Assembly: GCA_031412355.1 (NCBI GenBank)
Contig: JANOCR010000071.1
Span: 1 to 36,125 of the forward strand
Length of the DNA stretch: 36,125 bases
DNA from: JAENVT01 sp031412355
Lineage (GTDB): Bacteria > Actinomycetota > Acidimicrobiia > Acidimicrobiales > Ilumatobacteraceae
Reading direction: 5' to 3'
Part shown: positions 7,467 through 15,223 of the stretch, piece after piece
Position numbering within the stretch: the stretch's first letter is position 1
Layout of the letters: each line of letters opens with the position of its first letter
Made by a program: the position numbers and the translations under genes
Notes under the pieces: model-generated
Database searches by the model: none
Told to the model about the DNA's origin: nothing
Seen by the model: the letters and a program-made list of their open reading frames with translations, nothing else

Positions 7467-8365
7467 AATTCTCTCAACAGTGCAATGCGTTCTTCGAGCG
7501 GGGGGTGGGTGTCGAACATGCGGTTCAAGCGGCCGAACTTGCCGTGATCGCCCACACCCGACATCGGTTGCTCGATCCACAAATGTGCCGTCGCAGTTGT
7601 AGCAGAGTGCGTCACCGTGGTGTCGTCGCGCAGTTTTTCGAGCGCTGAGATCAGCCCCGGCGGGTAGCGGGTCATCTGACAGGCGCTGACGTCGGCCAAC
7701 GTTTCGCGTCGTCGACTGACAGCCGCCTGCATCAACTTGGCGATGATCGGCGCAAAGATCAGCAAGACCAGGCCGAGGATGGCCAATGGGTTCCCGCCGT
7801 TGCGATCACCCTCGCGACTCTCGCGACCGCCGTTCCACCACATCATCCGCATCCCAATGTTGGTCAGCAGGGCAATGGAGCCGACCAAGGTGACCGCCAG
7901 AGTTGAGACCAGGATGTCGTAGTTGCGCACGTGCGACAGTTCATGGGCGATCACGCCCTCCAGCTCGACACGGTTCAACTTCTCCAGCAGGCCCGTGGTC
8001 ACCGCGATCGCTGCGTGCTTGGGGTTGCGACCGGTTGCAAACGCATTGGGTGCCGGATCATCGACGATGTAGACACCGGGCTTGGGCAGCCCGGCAGCGA
8101 TGCACAGGCCCTCGACCAGGTTGTGCAGCCGTTGATACTGCTGCGGGTCCGCCGGATGGGCGCGACTGACCGCAAGAGCGATCTTGTCGGCCTTCCAGTA
8201 CGACAAGAACGCCATAGACCCGGAGAACACCAGGGCCACGATCGCGCCGACAGGGCCCGCGCCGAACCAGAGCCCGAACGCCGCGCCGACCAGTGACAGC
8301 AGTACGACGAACGAGAAGATCAGCAGCGCGCTGCGCCGCTTGTTGGCCTTGATCAGCTCAAACAT
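7463..8365 (-). CDS. htpX: M48 family zinc metalloprotease, HtpX-like membrane protease
   Basis: This is a membrane-embedded zinc endopeptidase thought to degrade misfolded membrane proteins. The 300-residue protein has two N-terminal membrane segments (about 13-34 and 38-55), the zinc motif HELSH at 141-145, two more hydrophobic segments (about 152-170 and 194-212), and the third zinc ligand Glu221 in SRRRETLAD. The C-terminal RMFDTHPPLEERI motif is typical of HtpX. The ATG at 8365 follows the lemA stop by 11 bases, and lemA-htpX pairs are common. Its last bases are duplicated at 6261-6331. Whether it is a true orthologue of E. coli HtpX is inferred from motifs and length. Confidence 0.93.
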   Translation of the reverse strand: MFELIKANKRRSALLIFSFVVLLSLVGAAFGLWFGAGPVGAIVALVFSGSMAFLSYWKADKIALAVSRAHPADPQQYQRLHNLVEGLCIAAGLPKPGVYIVDDPAPNAFATGRNPKHAAIAVTTGLLEKLNRVELEGVIAHELSHVRNYDILVSTLAVTLVGSIALLTNIGMRMMWWNGGRESREGDRNGGNPLAILGLVLLIFAPIIAKLMQAAVSRRRETLADVSACQMTRYPPGLISALEKLRDDTTVTHSATTATAHLWIEQPMSGVGDHGKFGRLNRMFDTHPPLEERIALLREL

Positions 8366-8376
8366 TCAGACCCGGT

Positions 8377-8925
8377 TCAGAATTCGACCTTGGGCACCTG
8401 GCGAGCAGCTTCGTCGGTCTCGAAGTATTCACGGCGCTCGAACTTCATCGCCTTGGCGAAGAACACCGTCGGGAAGGCCTGCAGCTTGTTGTTGTAGCCC
8501 AGCACCGAGTCGTTGTAGAACTGCCGTGCGTAGGCAACGCGGCCTTCGGTGGCCGTCAGCTCTTCTTGCAGCGCAAGGAAGTTCTGGTTGGCCTTGAGAT
8601 CGGGGTACGCCTCGCTGAGCGCGAACAGTTGGCGCAGTGCGCCTGTGATGGCCGTATCGGCTTCTGCCTGGCCGTGGGGCGTTGCCGGAGCAGCAATCGC
8701 GGCGTTGCGGGCCCGCACGACCGCGTCCAGGGTTTCTTTCTCGTGGGCGGCGTAGGCCTTGACCGTTTCCACCAGGTTGGGGATCAGATCGATGCGACGC
8801 TTGAGCTGTACGTCGATCTGCGACCAGGCGTTTTCGATCTGGTTACGACCGCGGATCAACCCGTTGTAGGCAACGATCAGGTATATGACAATGACGGCGA
8901 CAATCGCCAACAAAATCCAAATCAT
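8377..8925 (-). CDS. lemA: LemA family membrane protein
   Basis: The 182-residue protein has one N-terminal membrane helix (WILLAIVAVIVIYLIVAY) followed by the family signature NQIENAWSQIDVQLKRR and DLIPNLVETVKAYA, and a long helical bundle ending FNDSVLGYNN-like (YNDSVLGYNNKLQAFP). The ATG at 8925 has a strong GGAGAG ribosome site, so it is preferred over an in-frame codon ten residues upstream. LemA proteins have no settled biochemical function, but they are frequently next to M48 proteases, as here. Confidence 0.93.
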   Translation of the reverse strand: MIWILLAIVAVIVIYLIVAYNGLIRGRNQIENAWSQIDVQLKRRIDLIPNLVETVKAYAAHEKETLDAVVRARNAAIAAPATPHGQAEADTAITGALRQLFALSEAYPDLKANQNFLALQEELTATEGRVAYARQFYNDSVLGYNNKLQAFPTVFFAKAMKFERREYFETDEAARQVPKVEF

Positions 8926-8966
8926 GAGTTCTCTCCAAGAATGTTGGTGCGCCACATCGGGCGCTG

Positions 8967-10106
8967 CTAGTCAGCCATCATACGGCGTCGCCAGCTCCTC
9001 CAGAAGGACTCCCGCGTGGGCGGCCGCTCGCGCTTGGGGCGATCGCCGGCCAGCCTGACGTAGTGCTCGGCGTACCTTTTCGCCAGCGCGGTCATCGAAA
9101 AGTCCTCGGCGCGATGCGAGCCGGCCTGCTGCAACCTGGTGCTCAGTCCCGGTTCGAACAGCACCCTCTGCAGGGCCTCGGCCAAGGCGCCGACGTCGCC
9201 AGGCTCGACAAGGATCGCGTCGACATCGTGGGTTGCGACGTTGCGATAACCGTCGAGGCCACTGGCGACGATGGCCGTGTTGGCCGCCATTGCCTCGATC
9301 AGCACCACGCCGAACGACTCGCCGTACATCGAAGGAGCACAGAACACATCGGCGCCACGCAGCCTGGCCACCTTGTCGGCATCGGTCAGTCGGCCGAGCC
9401 ATTCGATGCGTGAATCGTCGGCGAACTGAGCCTGCAGGCGTGCAGTGTCGGGCCCCGTGCTGCCGACCCAAAGGCGAACCTCGGGGCCGAGTTTCTGCAA
9501 CGCGGCCAGCAGCACGTCGAGGCCTTTGCGTTCCTCGTGACGGCCACAGAAGAAGATCGTCGGCCCCGTGGTCGGGTGCGCCGGCGCCGAGCGGTAGGCG
9601 TCGAGCTCGACACCGTTGTAGAGGATCTCGTAGTCGCCGCCGATGTAACGCCGTACCAACTCGGCGGCGTCCTTCGACACCGCAACCGCGTGGGCAATGT
9701 TGTTGGCGGCCGGCTTGATCGTGAGCTTGAGGTACTTGTAGCTGGCGCTCTCGCCGGCAGCGTGGAAGGTGGCGACCACCGGAGCCGGATGCAACAACAT
9801 CGCCGTTTGGCACGGGCCCGGGATGAACGGTTCGTGGAGGTGCAGCACGTCGAATTGCTCGTCGCCGAGGGCGCGCATGGTGCGCAGCGAGCACGACGGG
9901 TCCGGTGCAAGGGGGGCCATCGAGCCGTTGGCCGACGTCGGCAAGCTGTTGCCGAGCGGCGTCACGAATGTGGCCGGCGGAGGGCCATCGCACGGGGCCA
10001 GAACGCGGACCTCGATGCCCATCTTGCGAAGCTCGCGCGACAAGCCCATCACCTGCGCCTGCACGCCGCCGGGGACAGACAGACTGTACGGGCACACCAT
10101 TGCCAC
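8967..10106 (-). CDS. pimA: GT4 glycosyltransferase, PimA-like phosphatidylinositol mannosyltransferase
   Basis: PimA transfers mannose from GDP-mannose to phosphatidylinositol on the cytoplasmic face of the membrane. From the GTG at 10106 the protein has 379 residues, matching mycobacterial PimA. The N-terminus MVCPYSLSVPGGVQ is almost the PimA signature. HLHEPFIPG, FCGRHEERKG and the EX7E motif ESFGVVLIE are the GT-B/GT4 landmarks, and a basic tail (RRRMM) follows. Start alternatives are ATG 10100 and GTG 10163. The last lies eight bases after a TAGCGT hexamer but would add a 19-residue extension. In mycobacteria pimA follows patA; here a block of other genes lies between them. Lipid substrate is inferred. 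Confidence 0.82.
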   Translation of the reverse strand: MAMVCPYSLSVPGGVQAQVMGLSRELRKMGIEVRVLAPCDGPPPATFVTPLGNSLPTSANGSMAPLAPDPSCSLRTMRALGDEQFDVLHLHEPFIPGPCQTAMLLHPAPVVATFHAAGESASYKYLKLTIKPAANNIAHAVAVSKDAAELVRRYIGGDYEILYNGVELDAYRSAPAHPTTGPTIFFCGRHEERKGLDVLLAALQKLGPEVRLWVGSTGPDTARLQAQFADDSRIEWLGRLTDADKVARLRGADVFCAPSMYGESFGVVLIEAMAANTAIVASGLDGYRNVATHDVDAILVEPGDVGALAEALQRVLFEPGLSTRLQQAGSHRAEDFSMTALAKRYAEHYVRLAGDRPKRERPPTRESFWRSWRRRMMAD

Positions 10107-10185
10107 CCGCAGCAGCCTGCGGACCTGCTGAGGCTGGTCTCCCCCGATTCCCCCTTCAGCCACGGTCCCGAACGCTACCCGGCTG

Positions 10186-10191
10186 TACGGT
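10186..10191 (+). promoter_or_regulatory. Candidate -10 hexamer (TACGGT) for the luciferase-like gene
   Basis: TACGGT ends exactly six bases before the ATG at 10198, with CCGGGG between. No AG-rich ribosome site stands at proper distance, so a leaderless transcript for the 10198-13312 cassette is plausible. A TAGCGT on the other strand at 10172-10177 could serve pimA, making this a compact divergent promoter region. Confidence 0.35.
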
Positions 10192-10197
10192 CCGGGG

Positions 10198-11109
10198 ATG
10201 ACTGCGACGCCGTTGATGCCCGCACTGTCGGTGATCGGAACGCCGACCAAACGCAACGCCATGCTGGAATTGGCCATCGAGGCAGAACGGCGCGGCTTTG
10301 CAGGGCTGGCCAGTCCGGGCATCCACGGCAACCTGGCCTTGTGCGGATCACTGGCCCACGTGACCAGCACCATCGAATTCTGGACCAGCATCCAGCCGAT
10401 CTACCACGGGCATCCGGTGGAGGTCGCGATCACCGCCGGGCACCTCTACGAGGTCAGCGGCGGCCGATTCCGACTAGGACTCGGCGTCAGCCACGAGCCA
10501 TCGATGAACCGCCTCGGCATCAGCACCGGCAAGCCGTTGCACGACATGCGCGAGTACGTCAGTGCGATTCGAGCCGCGACGCGGCCCGCAGGCACACTGC
10601 CGCCGATCTACTTGGCGACGCTGCGCGACAAGATGCTGGACCTCGCCCTTGCCGAGGCCGACGGCGCCATCTGGGCCAATGCATCGCGCCGCTACATGCC
10701 CACGCAAGTTGCTCGCGTTGCTGCTGCGGGCCGCGAGGACTTCTTCCTGGCCAACATGGTGCCGACGGTGATCGACGCTGACCTCGACGCAGCGCGGGCG
10801 ATCCACCGTCGCACGCTCGCCGGCTACCTCACCCTGCCGAACTACCGCAACTACTGGAAACAGGCCGGCTACGCCGACGAGATGGCTGCGGTCGAGGCCG
10901 CTCTGGCCGCGGGCGATCGCGAGCGCGTCGCGGCGCTGATGACCGATGCGTGGATCGACGACTGCACGATCAGCGGCTCGGCCAGCGCAGTTCGCGACCG
11001 GCTCGGCGAATGGATGGCGATGGGCGTCGTGCCGATCGCGGTGATGTCGTCGACCACTGGAGGCCAGGCGGTGGCGATCGGCGAGCTCTTCGCTGCGTAC
11101 GCAACTTGA
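10198..11109 (+). CDS. Luciferase-like (LLM class) flavin/F420-dependent oxidoreductase
   Basis: The 303-residue protein has the bacterial luciferase-like TIM-barrel pattern: LELAIEAERRGFAGLASPG at the N-terminus, the strand STIEFWTSIQPIY, AITAGHLYEVSGGRFRLGLGVSHEP, and a C-terminal SGSASAVRDRLGEW. Members use FMN or coenzyme F420 as hydride carrier. The GRFRLGLGVSH segment and the presence of an F420 gene (npdG) in the window favour F420, but the cofactor is inference. Substrate unknown. It heads a plus-strand cassette with ferredoxin, P450 and hydrolase, suggesting a catabolic or modifying pathway for a hydrophobic compound. Confidence 0.85.
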   Translation: MTATPLMPALSVIGTPTKRNAMLELAIEAERRGFAGLASPGIHGNLALCGSLAHVTSTIEFWTSIQPIYHGHPVEVAITAGHLYEVSGGRFRLGLGVSHEPSMNRLGISTGKPLHDMREYVSAIRAATRPAGTLPPIYLATLRDKMLDLALAEADGAIWANASRRYMPTQVARVAAAGREDFFLANMVPTVIDADLDAARAIHRRTLAGYLTLPNYRNYWKQAGYADEMAAVEAALAAGDRERVAALMTDAWIDDCTISGSASAVRDRLGEWMAMGVVPIAVMSSTTGGQAVAIGELFAAYAT

Positions 11110-11130
11110 TGCCGCTCGTAGTCTGCTTAC

Positions 11131-11328
11131 ATGAGAGTGATAGTCGATGACGGCAAGTGTCATGGTCATCAGATGTGCGCGATCGCCGCTCCTCAGTTGT
11201 TCGGCAGCGACGAGTACGGCAACGCTGTGGTCCTGCTCGATCCTGTTCCGGCCGACTTCGAGGCAGGGGCGCGCCGGGCCGAAGCCAACTGCCCCGAGCG
11301 AGCGATCACGATCCACGAGGAGACCTGA
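11131..11328 (+). CDS. Small ferredoxin with CxxHxxC...CP cluster motif
   Basis: The 65-residue protein has Cys10, His13 and Cys16 in KCHGHQMC and Cys54 in NCPERAI. Only three cysteines are present; His takes the position of the second cysteine ligand of classic ferredoxins. Actinobacterial P450-linked ferredoxins often have this CxxXxxC-(X)n-CP pattern and carry a 3Fe-4S or unusual 4Fe-4S cluster. The gene ends five bases before the P450 start, so it is almost certainly the P450's electron donor. No ferredoxin reductase gene is present in the window. Confidence 0.9.
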   Translation: MRVIVDDGKCHGHQMCAIAAPQLFGSDEYGNAVVLLDPVPADFEAGARRAEANCPERAITIHEET

Positions 11329-11333
11329 ACGCA

Positions 11334-12545
11334 ATGGGTACGGACAATTCACCGACCGACTGGCTCGCCGACTACGACATCTTCGATCCCGACTTCGTTC
11401 GCGACCCCTACCCGACGATGAGCGCGATTCGTGAGTCCGCGTGCCCCGTCGCACATACCGAGCGATGGGGAGGCTCGTGGATGCCGACGCGGTACGACGA
11501 CATCGTCGCCGCCGCCCAAGAGCACGACATTTTCACGTCGCGCAACATCATCGTCGTACCACCGCCGCCCGGCCAGGTCGAGGGTCCCTACGCAGGCGTC
11601 GCCGCGCCGCCCATCACATCCGATCCCCCGGAGCATCACTGGCATCGGCGCACGATCCTGCCGACCTTCGCGCCGCAATCCGTTGCCAAGTACGAGGTCG
11701 GCACCACAGCATTGTGCAACCAACTGATCGACGGCTTCATCGATGCCGGCGAAGCCGACGCCGCGGCCGACTACGCCCAGCAGATCCCCGTCCGCGTGAT
11801 TGCGACCATGCTCGGCGTACCGCTGGAGATGGCGGACGAGTTCACATCGTGGGTTCGCGGCGTGCTCGAGATCGGGCTGATGGATCCCAAGGTGCGCCTC
11901 GAGAACCGCATGAAGATCCTCGGCTACTTCCGCGCTCAGCTCGACGATCGCAAGGCCAACCCGCGAACCGACGATCTGATCACCGATCTGCTGAACACGC
12001 TCGTCGACGGTGAACTGGTATCGGAGGACTACGTGATGGGTGTTTGCAACCTCATGTTGGTCGCCGGCATCGACACCACGTGGTCGGCGATCGGGTCGTC
12101 GCTGTGGCACCTCGCCCAGCATCCCGAACACCGTCGCCAGCTGCGCGAACAACCGGAGATCTGGCCGACCGCGATCGAGGAACTGTTGCGTGCCTACTCA
12201 CCCGTGACCATGGCGCGAATCGTCGACCGCGACACCGAGTTCCAGGGATGCCCGATGCACGCGGGCGACCGAGTGTTGATGTCGTTCCCCGCGGCCAACC
12301 GCGATCCTCGACAGTTCGACAACCCCAACGACGTGGTCCTCGATCGCGAACACAACCGCCACGTCGCCTTCGGCGCCGGCATTCACCGCTGCGCCGGTTC
12401 GAACCTGGCGCGGCTCGAGCTGCGCATTGCCCTGCAGACGTGGATGCAGCGCATCCCTGAATTCGAGCTCGCCGACCCCCAAGCCGTCACGTGGGCCGGA
12501 GGTCAAGTCCGCGGTCCTCGCCGCTGCCTCGTTCGCTTCGGATGA
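11334..12545 (+). CDS. Cytochrome P450
   Basis: This is a soluble bacterial P450 monooxygenase of 403 residues. The I-helix oxygen-activation motif AGIDTTW is at 244-250, the K-helix ExxR motif is EELLR at 282-286, and the haem loop is FGAGIHRCAG at 346-355 with the proximal thiolate Cys353. The N-terminus has no membrane anchor. The ATG at 11334 has GGAG about 15 bases upstream, within the end of the ferredoxin gene. The open frame extends further upstream through that gene but is not coding there. The substrate cannot be told from sequence. The stop overlaps the hydrolase start (ATGA). Confidence 0.95.
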   Translation: MGTDNSPTDWLADYDIFDPDFVRDPYPTMSAIRESACPVAHTERWGGSWMPTRYDDIVAAAQEHDIFTSRNIIVVPPPPGQVEGPYAGVAAPPITSDPPEHHWHRRTILPTFAPQSVAKYEVGTTALCNQLIDGFIDAGEADAAADYAQQIPVRVIATMLGVPLEMADEFTSWVRGVLEIGLMDPKVRLENRMKILGYFRAQLDDRKANPRTDDLITDLLNTLVDGELVSEDYVMGVCNLMLVAGIDTTWSAIGSSLWHLAQHPEHRRQLREQPEIWPTAIEELLRAYSPVTMARIVDRDTEFQGCPMHAGDRVLMSFPAANRDPRQFDNPNDVVLDREHNRHVAFGAGIHRCAGSNLARLELRIALQTWMQRIPEFELADPQAVTWAGGQVRGPRRCLVRFG

Positions 12546-13312
12546 TCGACCTTCCCGTCGCCGACCCGTGGTTCGAGCGACACGACATCGGCGGCGGCAT
12601 CACACACGTCACCGAGCCGCACGTCCATCCGTTGCTGCGCTGCAACGTGTGGCATGTGCGCGGCCGCTCGACCGACCTGGTGATCGACACCTCGCTCGGC
12701 CTCGCTCCGCTGCGCCACCTCGTCGACCGTGATCTGTCGAACGGGCTGCTCGCAGTCGCCACTCATTCGCACAGCGACCACATCGGCGGTCTCGGCGAGT
12801 TCGCCGATCGGGCCATCCATCGCTCCGAGTCATCCGATCTCGACGAGCCGGTCACGACCTACCTCGACTCGTCTGTCTATGGCGAGACCGTGCTCGGTCC
12901 GTACCGGAAGGCGGGCTATTCGATCCCCGAGCTGCTCGTTGATGCGGTGCCACCGGGCGGACTCGAGGCAACGATCAACGAGGGCGACCCCGTTCCGGCG
13001 ACGCGCCTGCTCGACGAGGGCGACATCATCGACCTCGGCGACCGCAGCTTCGAGGTCTTGCACCTACCGGGTCACTCTCCTGGCAGCATCGGACTGTGGG
13101 AGGCCTCGACCGGCATCTTGTTCTCGGGTGACGCGGTGTACGACGGCCCGCTACTAGACGAACTGGATGGGTCCGACATCGACACCTACGTGTCGACGAT
13201 GCGGCGCCTCCGCGAGTTGCCCGTCACGGTCGTGCACGGTGGGCATGAGCCCAGCTTCGGACGCGACCGCCTCATCGAGATCTGCAACGACTACCTAACC
13301 AGTCGCACCTGA
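12542..13312 (+). CDS. Metallo-beta-lactamase-fold hydrolase
   Basis: The 256-residue protein carries the two-metal site of the fold: THSHSDH at 74-80 (His75, His77, Asp79, His80), His178 in LPGHSPGS, Asp197 in FSGDAVYDG and His235 in HGGHEPSFG. The HxHxDH motif with PGHSPGS is typical of glyoxalase II-like and lactonase-like hydrolases rather than true beta-lactamases. There is no signal peptide. The ATG at 12542 overlaps the P450 stop by four bases, so the two are translationally coupled. A step such as opening a lactone or thioester formed after P450 oxidation is possible, but that is inference. Confidence 0.9.
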   Translation: MIDLPVADPWFERHDIGGGITHVTEPHVHPLLRCNVWHVRGRSTDLVIDTSLGLAPLRHLVDRDLSNGLLAVATHSHSDHIGGLGEFADRAIHRSESSDLDEPVTTYLDSSVYGETVLGPYRKAGYSIPELLVDAVPPGGLEATINEGDPVPATRLLDEGDIIDLGDRSFEVLHLPGHSPGSIGLWEASTGILFSGDAVYDGPLLDELDGSDIDTYVSTMRRLRELPVTVVHGGHEPSFGRDRLIEICNDYLTSRT

Positions 13313-13315
13313 CGT

Positions 13316-13789
13316 TCACGTGATGACGAGGTTCGCAATCATGCCTTGCTCGACGTGGTCCGGAATGTCGCAGTACAACTCGTAGGTGCCGGGGGCGAGT
13401 GTGCCGAGCCCGATAGTGAAGCTTCCGCCCGGTTGCATGTCGCCACTGATCGGTCCGCGGCGGATGCCCACGTTGTGCACGATTCCGCCCTGGTTGACAG
13501 CCTGCAGGCGAACGTTGCCGGAAGGCGCCGTCAGGTCTCCGATGATCGTGTAGTCGCCGAGGATGACGTCGATGGTCGTCCCAGCGAATGGCTCAGTCGT
13601 CGTGGTGGCGTCGTTCCCGCCGGTCGACACCACCACGATCAACGCACTCACGGCAGCGAGCACCACGGAACCGATCGCAACCATGACCCGGCGTCTGGCT
13701 CGAGCCTTCTGCTGCTGATATCGCTGCGCCCGCCTCGATGGATATGCGCTCGTTCGAGCTGATGCTGAATCCTTCGTCGCGTTTGCCAC
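13316..13789 (-). CDS. Membrane-anchored cupredoxin (type 1 copper) domain protein
   Basis: The 157-residue protein has a basic cytoplasmic tail (1-34), one membrane helix (about 35-55, MVAIGSVVLAAVSALIVVVS), a short Thr-rich linker and an extracytoplasmic beta-sandwich. The type 1 copper ligands are in the expected spacing: His105 (IVHNVG), Cys140, His145 and Met150 in YCDIPDHVEQGM. It probably shuttles electrons or binds copper outside the membrane; a partner oxidase or reductase is not visible nearby. The start is GTG at 13789 with no clear ribosome site. It converges on the hydrolase gene with a 3-base gap. Confidence 0.85.
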   Translation of the reverse strand: MANATKDSASARTSAYPSRRAQRYQQQKARARRRVMVAIGSVVLAAVSALIVVVSTGGNDATTTTEPFAGTTIDVILGDYTIIGDLTAPSGNVRLQAVNQGGIVHNVGIRRGPISGDMQPGGSFTIGLGTLAPGTYELYCDIPDHVEQGMIANLVIT

Positions 13790-13897
13790 GAGCCGAAGTA
13801 TGTCGTGTCAACGTCAACACCTGTAAGGGCACAAAGTCACTCGCCGTGTGACACATGCGAGCGGCACGAGTCAAACAACTTCATCACACCCCTCTGA

Positions 13898-13903
13898 CAT
13901 GAT
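13898..13903 (+). promoter_or_regulatory. Candidate extended -10 (TGaCATGAT) for the DUF222/HNH gene
   Basis: CATGAT at 13898-13903, preceded by TGA as in an extended -10, ends six bases before the ATG at 13910. AGGAAC lies between the hexamer and the ATG and could also act as a weak ribosome site. This is the weakest of the listed promoters because the first base is C rather than T. Confidence 0.25.
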
Positions 13904-13909
13904 AGGAAC

Positions 13910-15169
13910 ATGCGTTCGATCGATCTGCCCGAGGTCGCCGACCTCGATGAAATGGGACCTCGCGAACTCGGCGACGCGTTGCGCGAGTTGGACGGTGTGC
14001 GGCGCCGGGTCGAGGCGTTGATTGCTGAAGCGGTCGGTGCTGGCGAGCGAACAGTGGCGTATGCGGAGGATGGTCACGCGTCAGTGACGGGTTGGGTGAG
14101 GGCGACCTGCAACACCTCTACGGGTGACACGAAGGCGCTGGTGCAATGCGCCCGGTTGTTGCACGCGGTGCCCGAAGCACGGACGGCAGCCCATGACGGT
14201 CGGCTGGGTATCGCTCAGGGGCGGCTGTTGGCCCGCGTGTTTGCCAATCCGCGTTGCGCCGATCAGTTCCCAGCCTCGGCACAGCTGTTGATCGGGCACG
14301 CCTATGACCTGTGGTTCGACGAGTTCGCAGTGGTGGTCCGTCGTTGGGAAGCCCTCGCCGATGCCGACGGCGCTCACGGGGCGCACGAGCGTGCCCACAG
14401 TCGTCGCGACGCAAAAGTCAGCTTCGTCGGCGAGCGTGTGTACTTGGAGGCTCGGGGTGGCGTGTTGGCCGGGACGACGATTGACGAGATCTTCGTCCGG
14501 TTCTGCGACGCCGAGTTCCGCGCCGACTGGGACGCAGGCGTCGCCCAGTGGGGTGAGCGAATGGCCCCGTCGATGTTGGAGCGCACTGCGGCCCAGCGTC
14601 GATTCGATGCCCTCGTGGCGGTGTTCACAGCGGCGGCATCGTCCGGGGTGGTCGGCTCGTTCGATCCCCTGGTCAACGTGATCGTCGATCTGGCCACGCT
14701 CGAACACCACCTGGCCACACTCGCGGGCGCCGACCCTGATCCCTTGGACCCGGCAACAGTTGACCAGCGCCGCTGCGAAACCTCCGGCGGACATCAGATA
14801 GACCCTGCCGACATGCTCGCCGCAGTATTGACCGGCCACGTCCGCCGGGTGGCCTTCGACACCGCCGGAGTGGTCATCGACCTCGGACGCCGGTCGCGAT
14901 TGTTCACTGGCGGGGCCCGCGATGCAGTGTTGTTGGGCGATCGATGGTGTATGTGGCCCGGATGCGACCTTCGCTCCGGGCGCTGCCAAACAGATCACAC
15001 CACGCCCTGGGCCGATGACGGGCAGACGCGGCCCGACAACGGCGGCCCCGCTTGTGCTCGCCACAACCGGTGGAAACAACGCGGCTACCGAACCTGGCGC
15101 GACCCAACTGGCCGCTGGCACACCTACCGCCCCGACGGGAGTGAAATCGGCGACCGTCAAATCGCCTAG
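13910..15169 (+). CDS. DUF222 domain protein with C-terminal HNH nuclease motif
   Basis: The 419-residue protein has an N-terminal DUF222 helical region (about 10-300) and a C-terminal HNH endonuclease fold. The HNH part shows the zinc pairs Cys347/Cys352 and Cys382/His385, the catalytic-type DH at 362-363 in QTDHTTPW, and Asn377 and His385-Asn386 (ACARHNRWKQ). Such proteins, including the 13E12 family, occur in many copies in actinobacterial genomes. They are often considered mobile or host-defence-like, but their function is not established. The motif residues are intact, so it is probably not a pseudogene. It stands alone on the plus strand beside the cupredoxin gene. Confidence 0.85.
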   Translation: MRSIDLPEVADLDEMGPRELGDALRELDGVRRRVEALIAEAVGAGERTVAYAEDGHASVTGWVRATCNTSTGDTKALVQCARLLHAVPEARTAAHDGRLGIAQGRLLARVFANPRCADQFPASAQLLIGHAYDLWFDEFAVVVRRWEALADADGAHGAHERAHSRRDAKVSFVGERVYLEARGGVLAGTTIDEIFVRFCDAEFRADWDAGVAQWGERMAPSMLERTAAQRRFDALVAVFTAAASSGVVGSFDPLVNVIVDLATLEHHLATLAGADPDPLDPATVDQRRCETSGGHQIDPADMLAAVLTGHVRRVAFDTAGVVIDLGRRSRLFTGGARDAVLLGDRWCMWPGCDLRSGRCQTDHTTPWADDGQTRPDNGGPACARHNRWKQRGYRTWRDPTGRWHTYRPDGSEIGDRQIA

Positions 15170-15223
15170 AGCCTTACCTGGCCCGTCAACGCTGCAACGA
15201 TACGTATCTGTCAGGCGACTGGA

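Noticed and set aside
13790..13909. Insertion-sequence end or phage attachment site next to the DUF222/HNH gene
   Set aside because: I saw no terminal inverted repeats, transposase or flanking direct repeats; short GTGTGACAC-like palindromes there are not enough.
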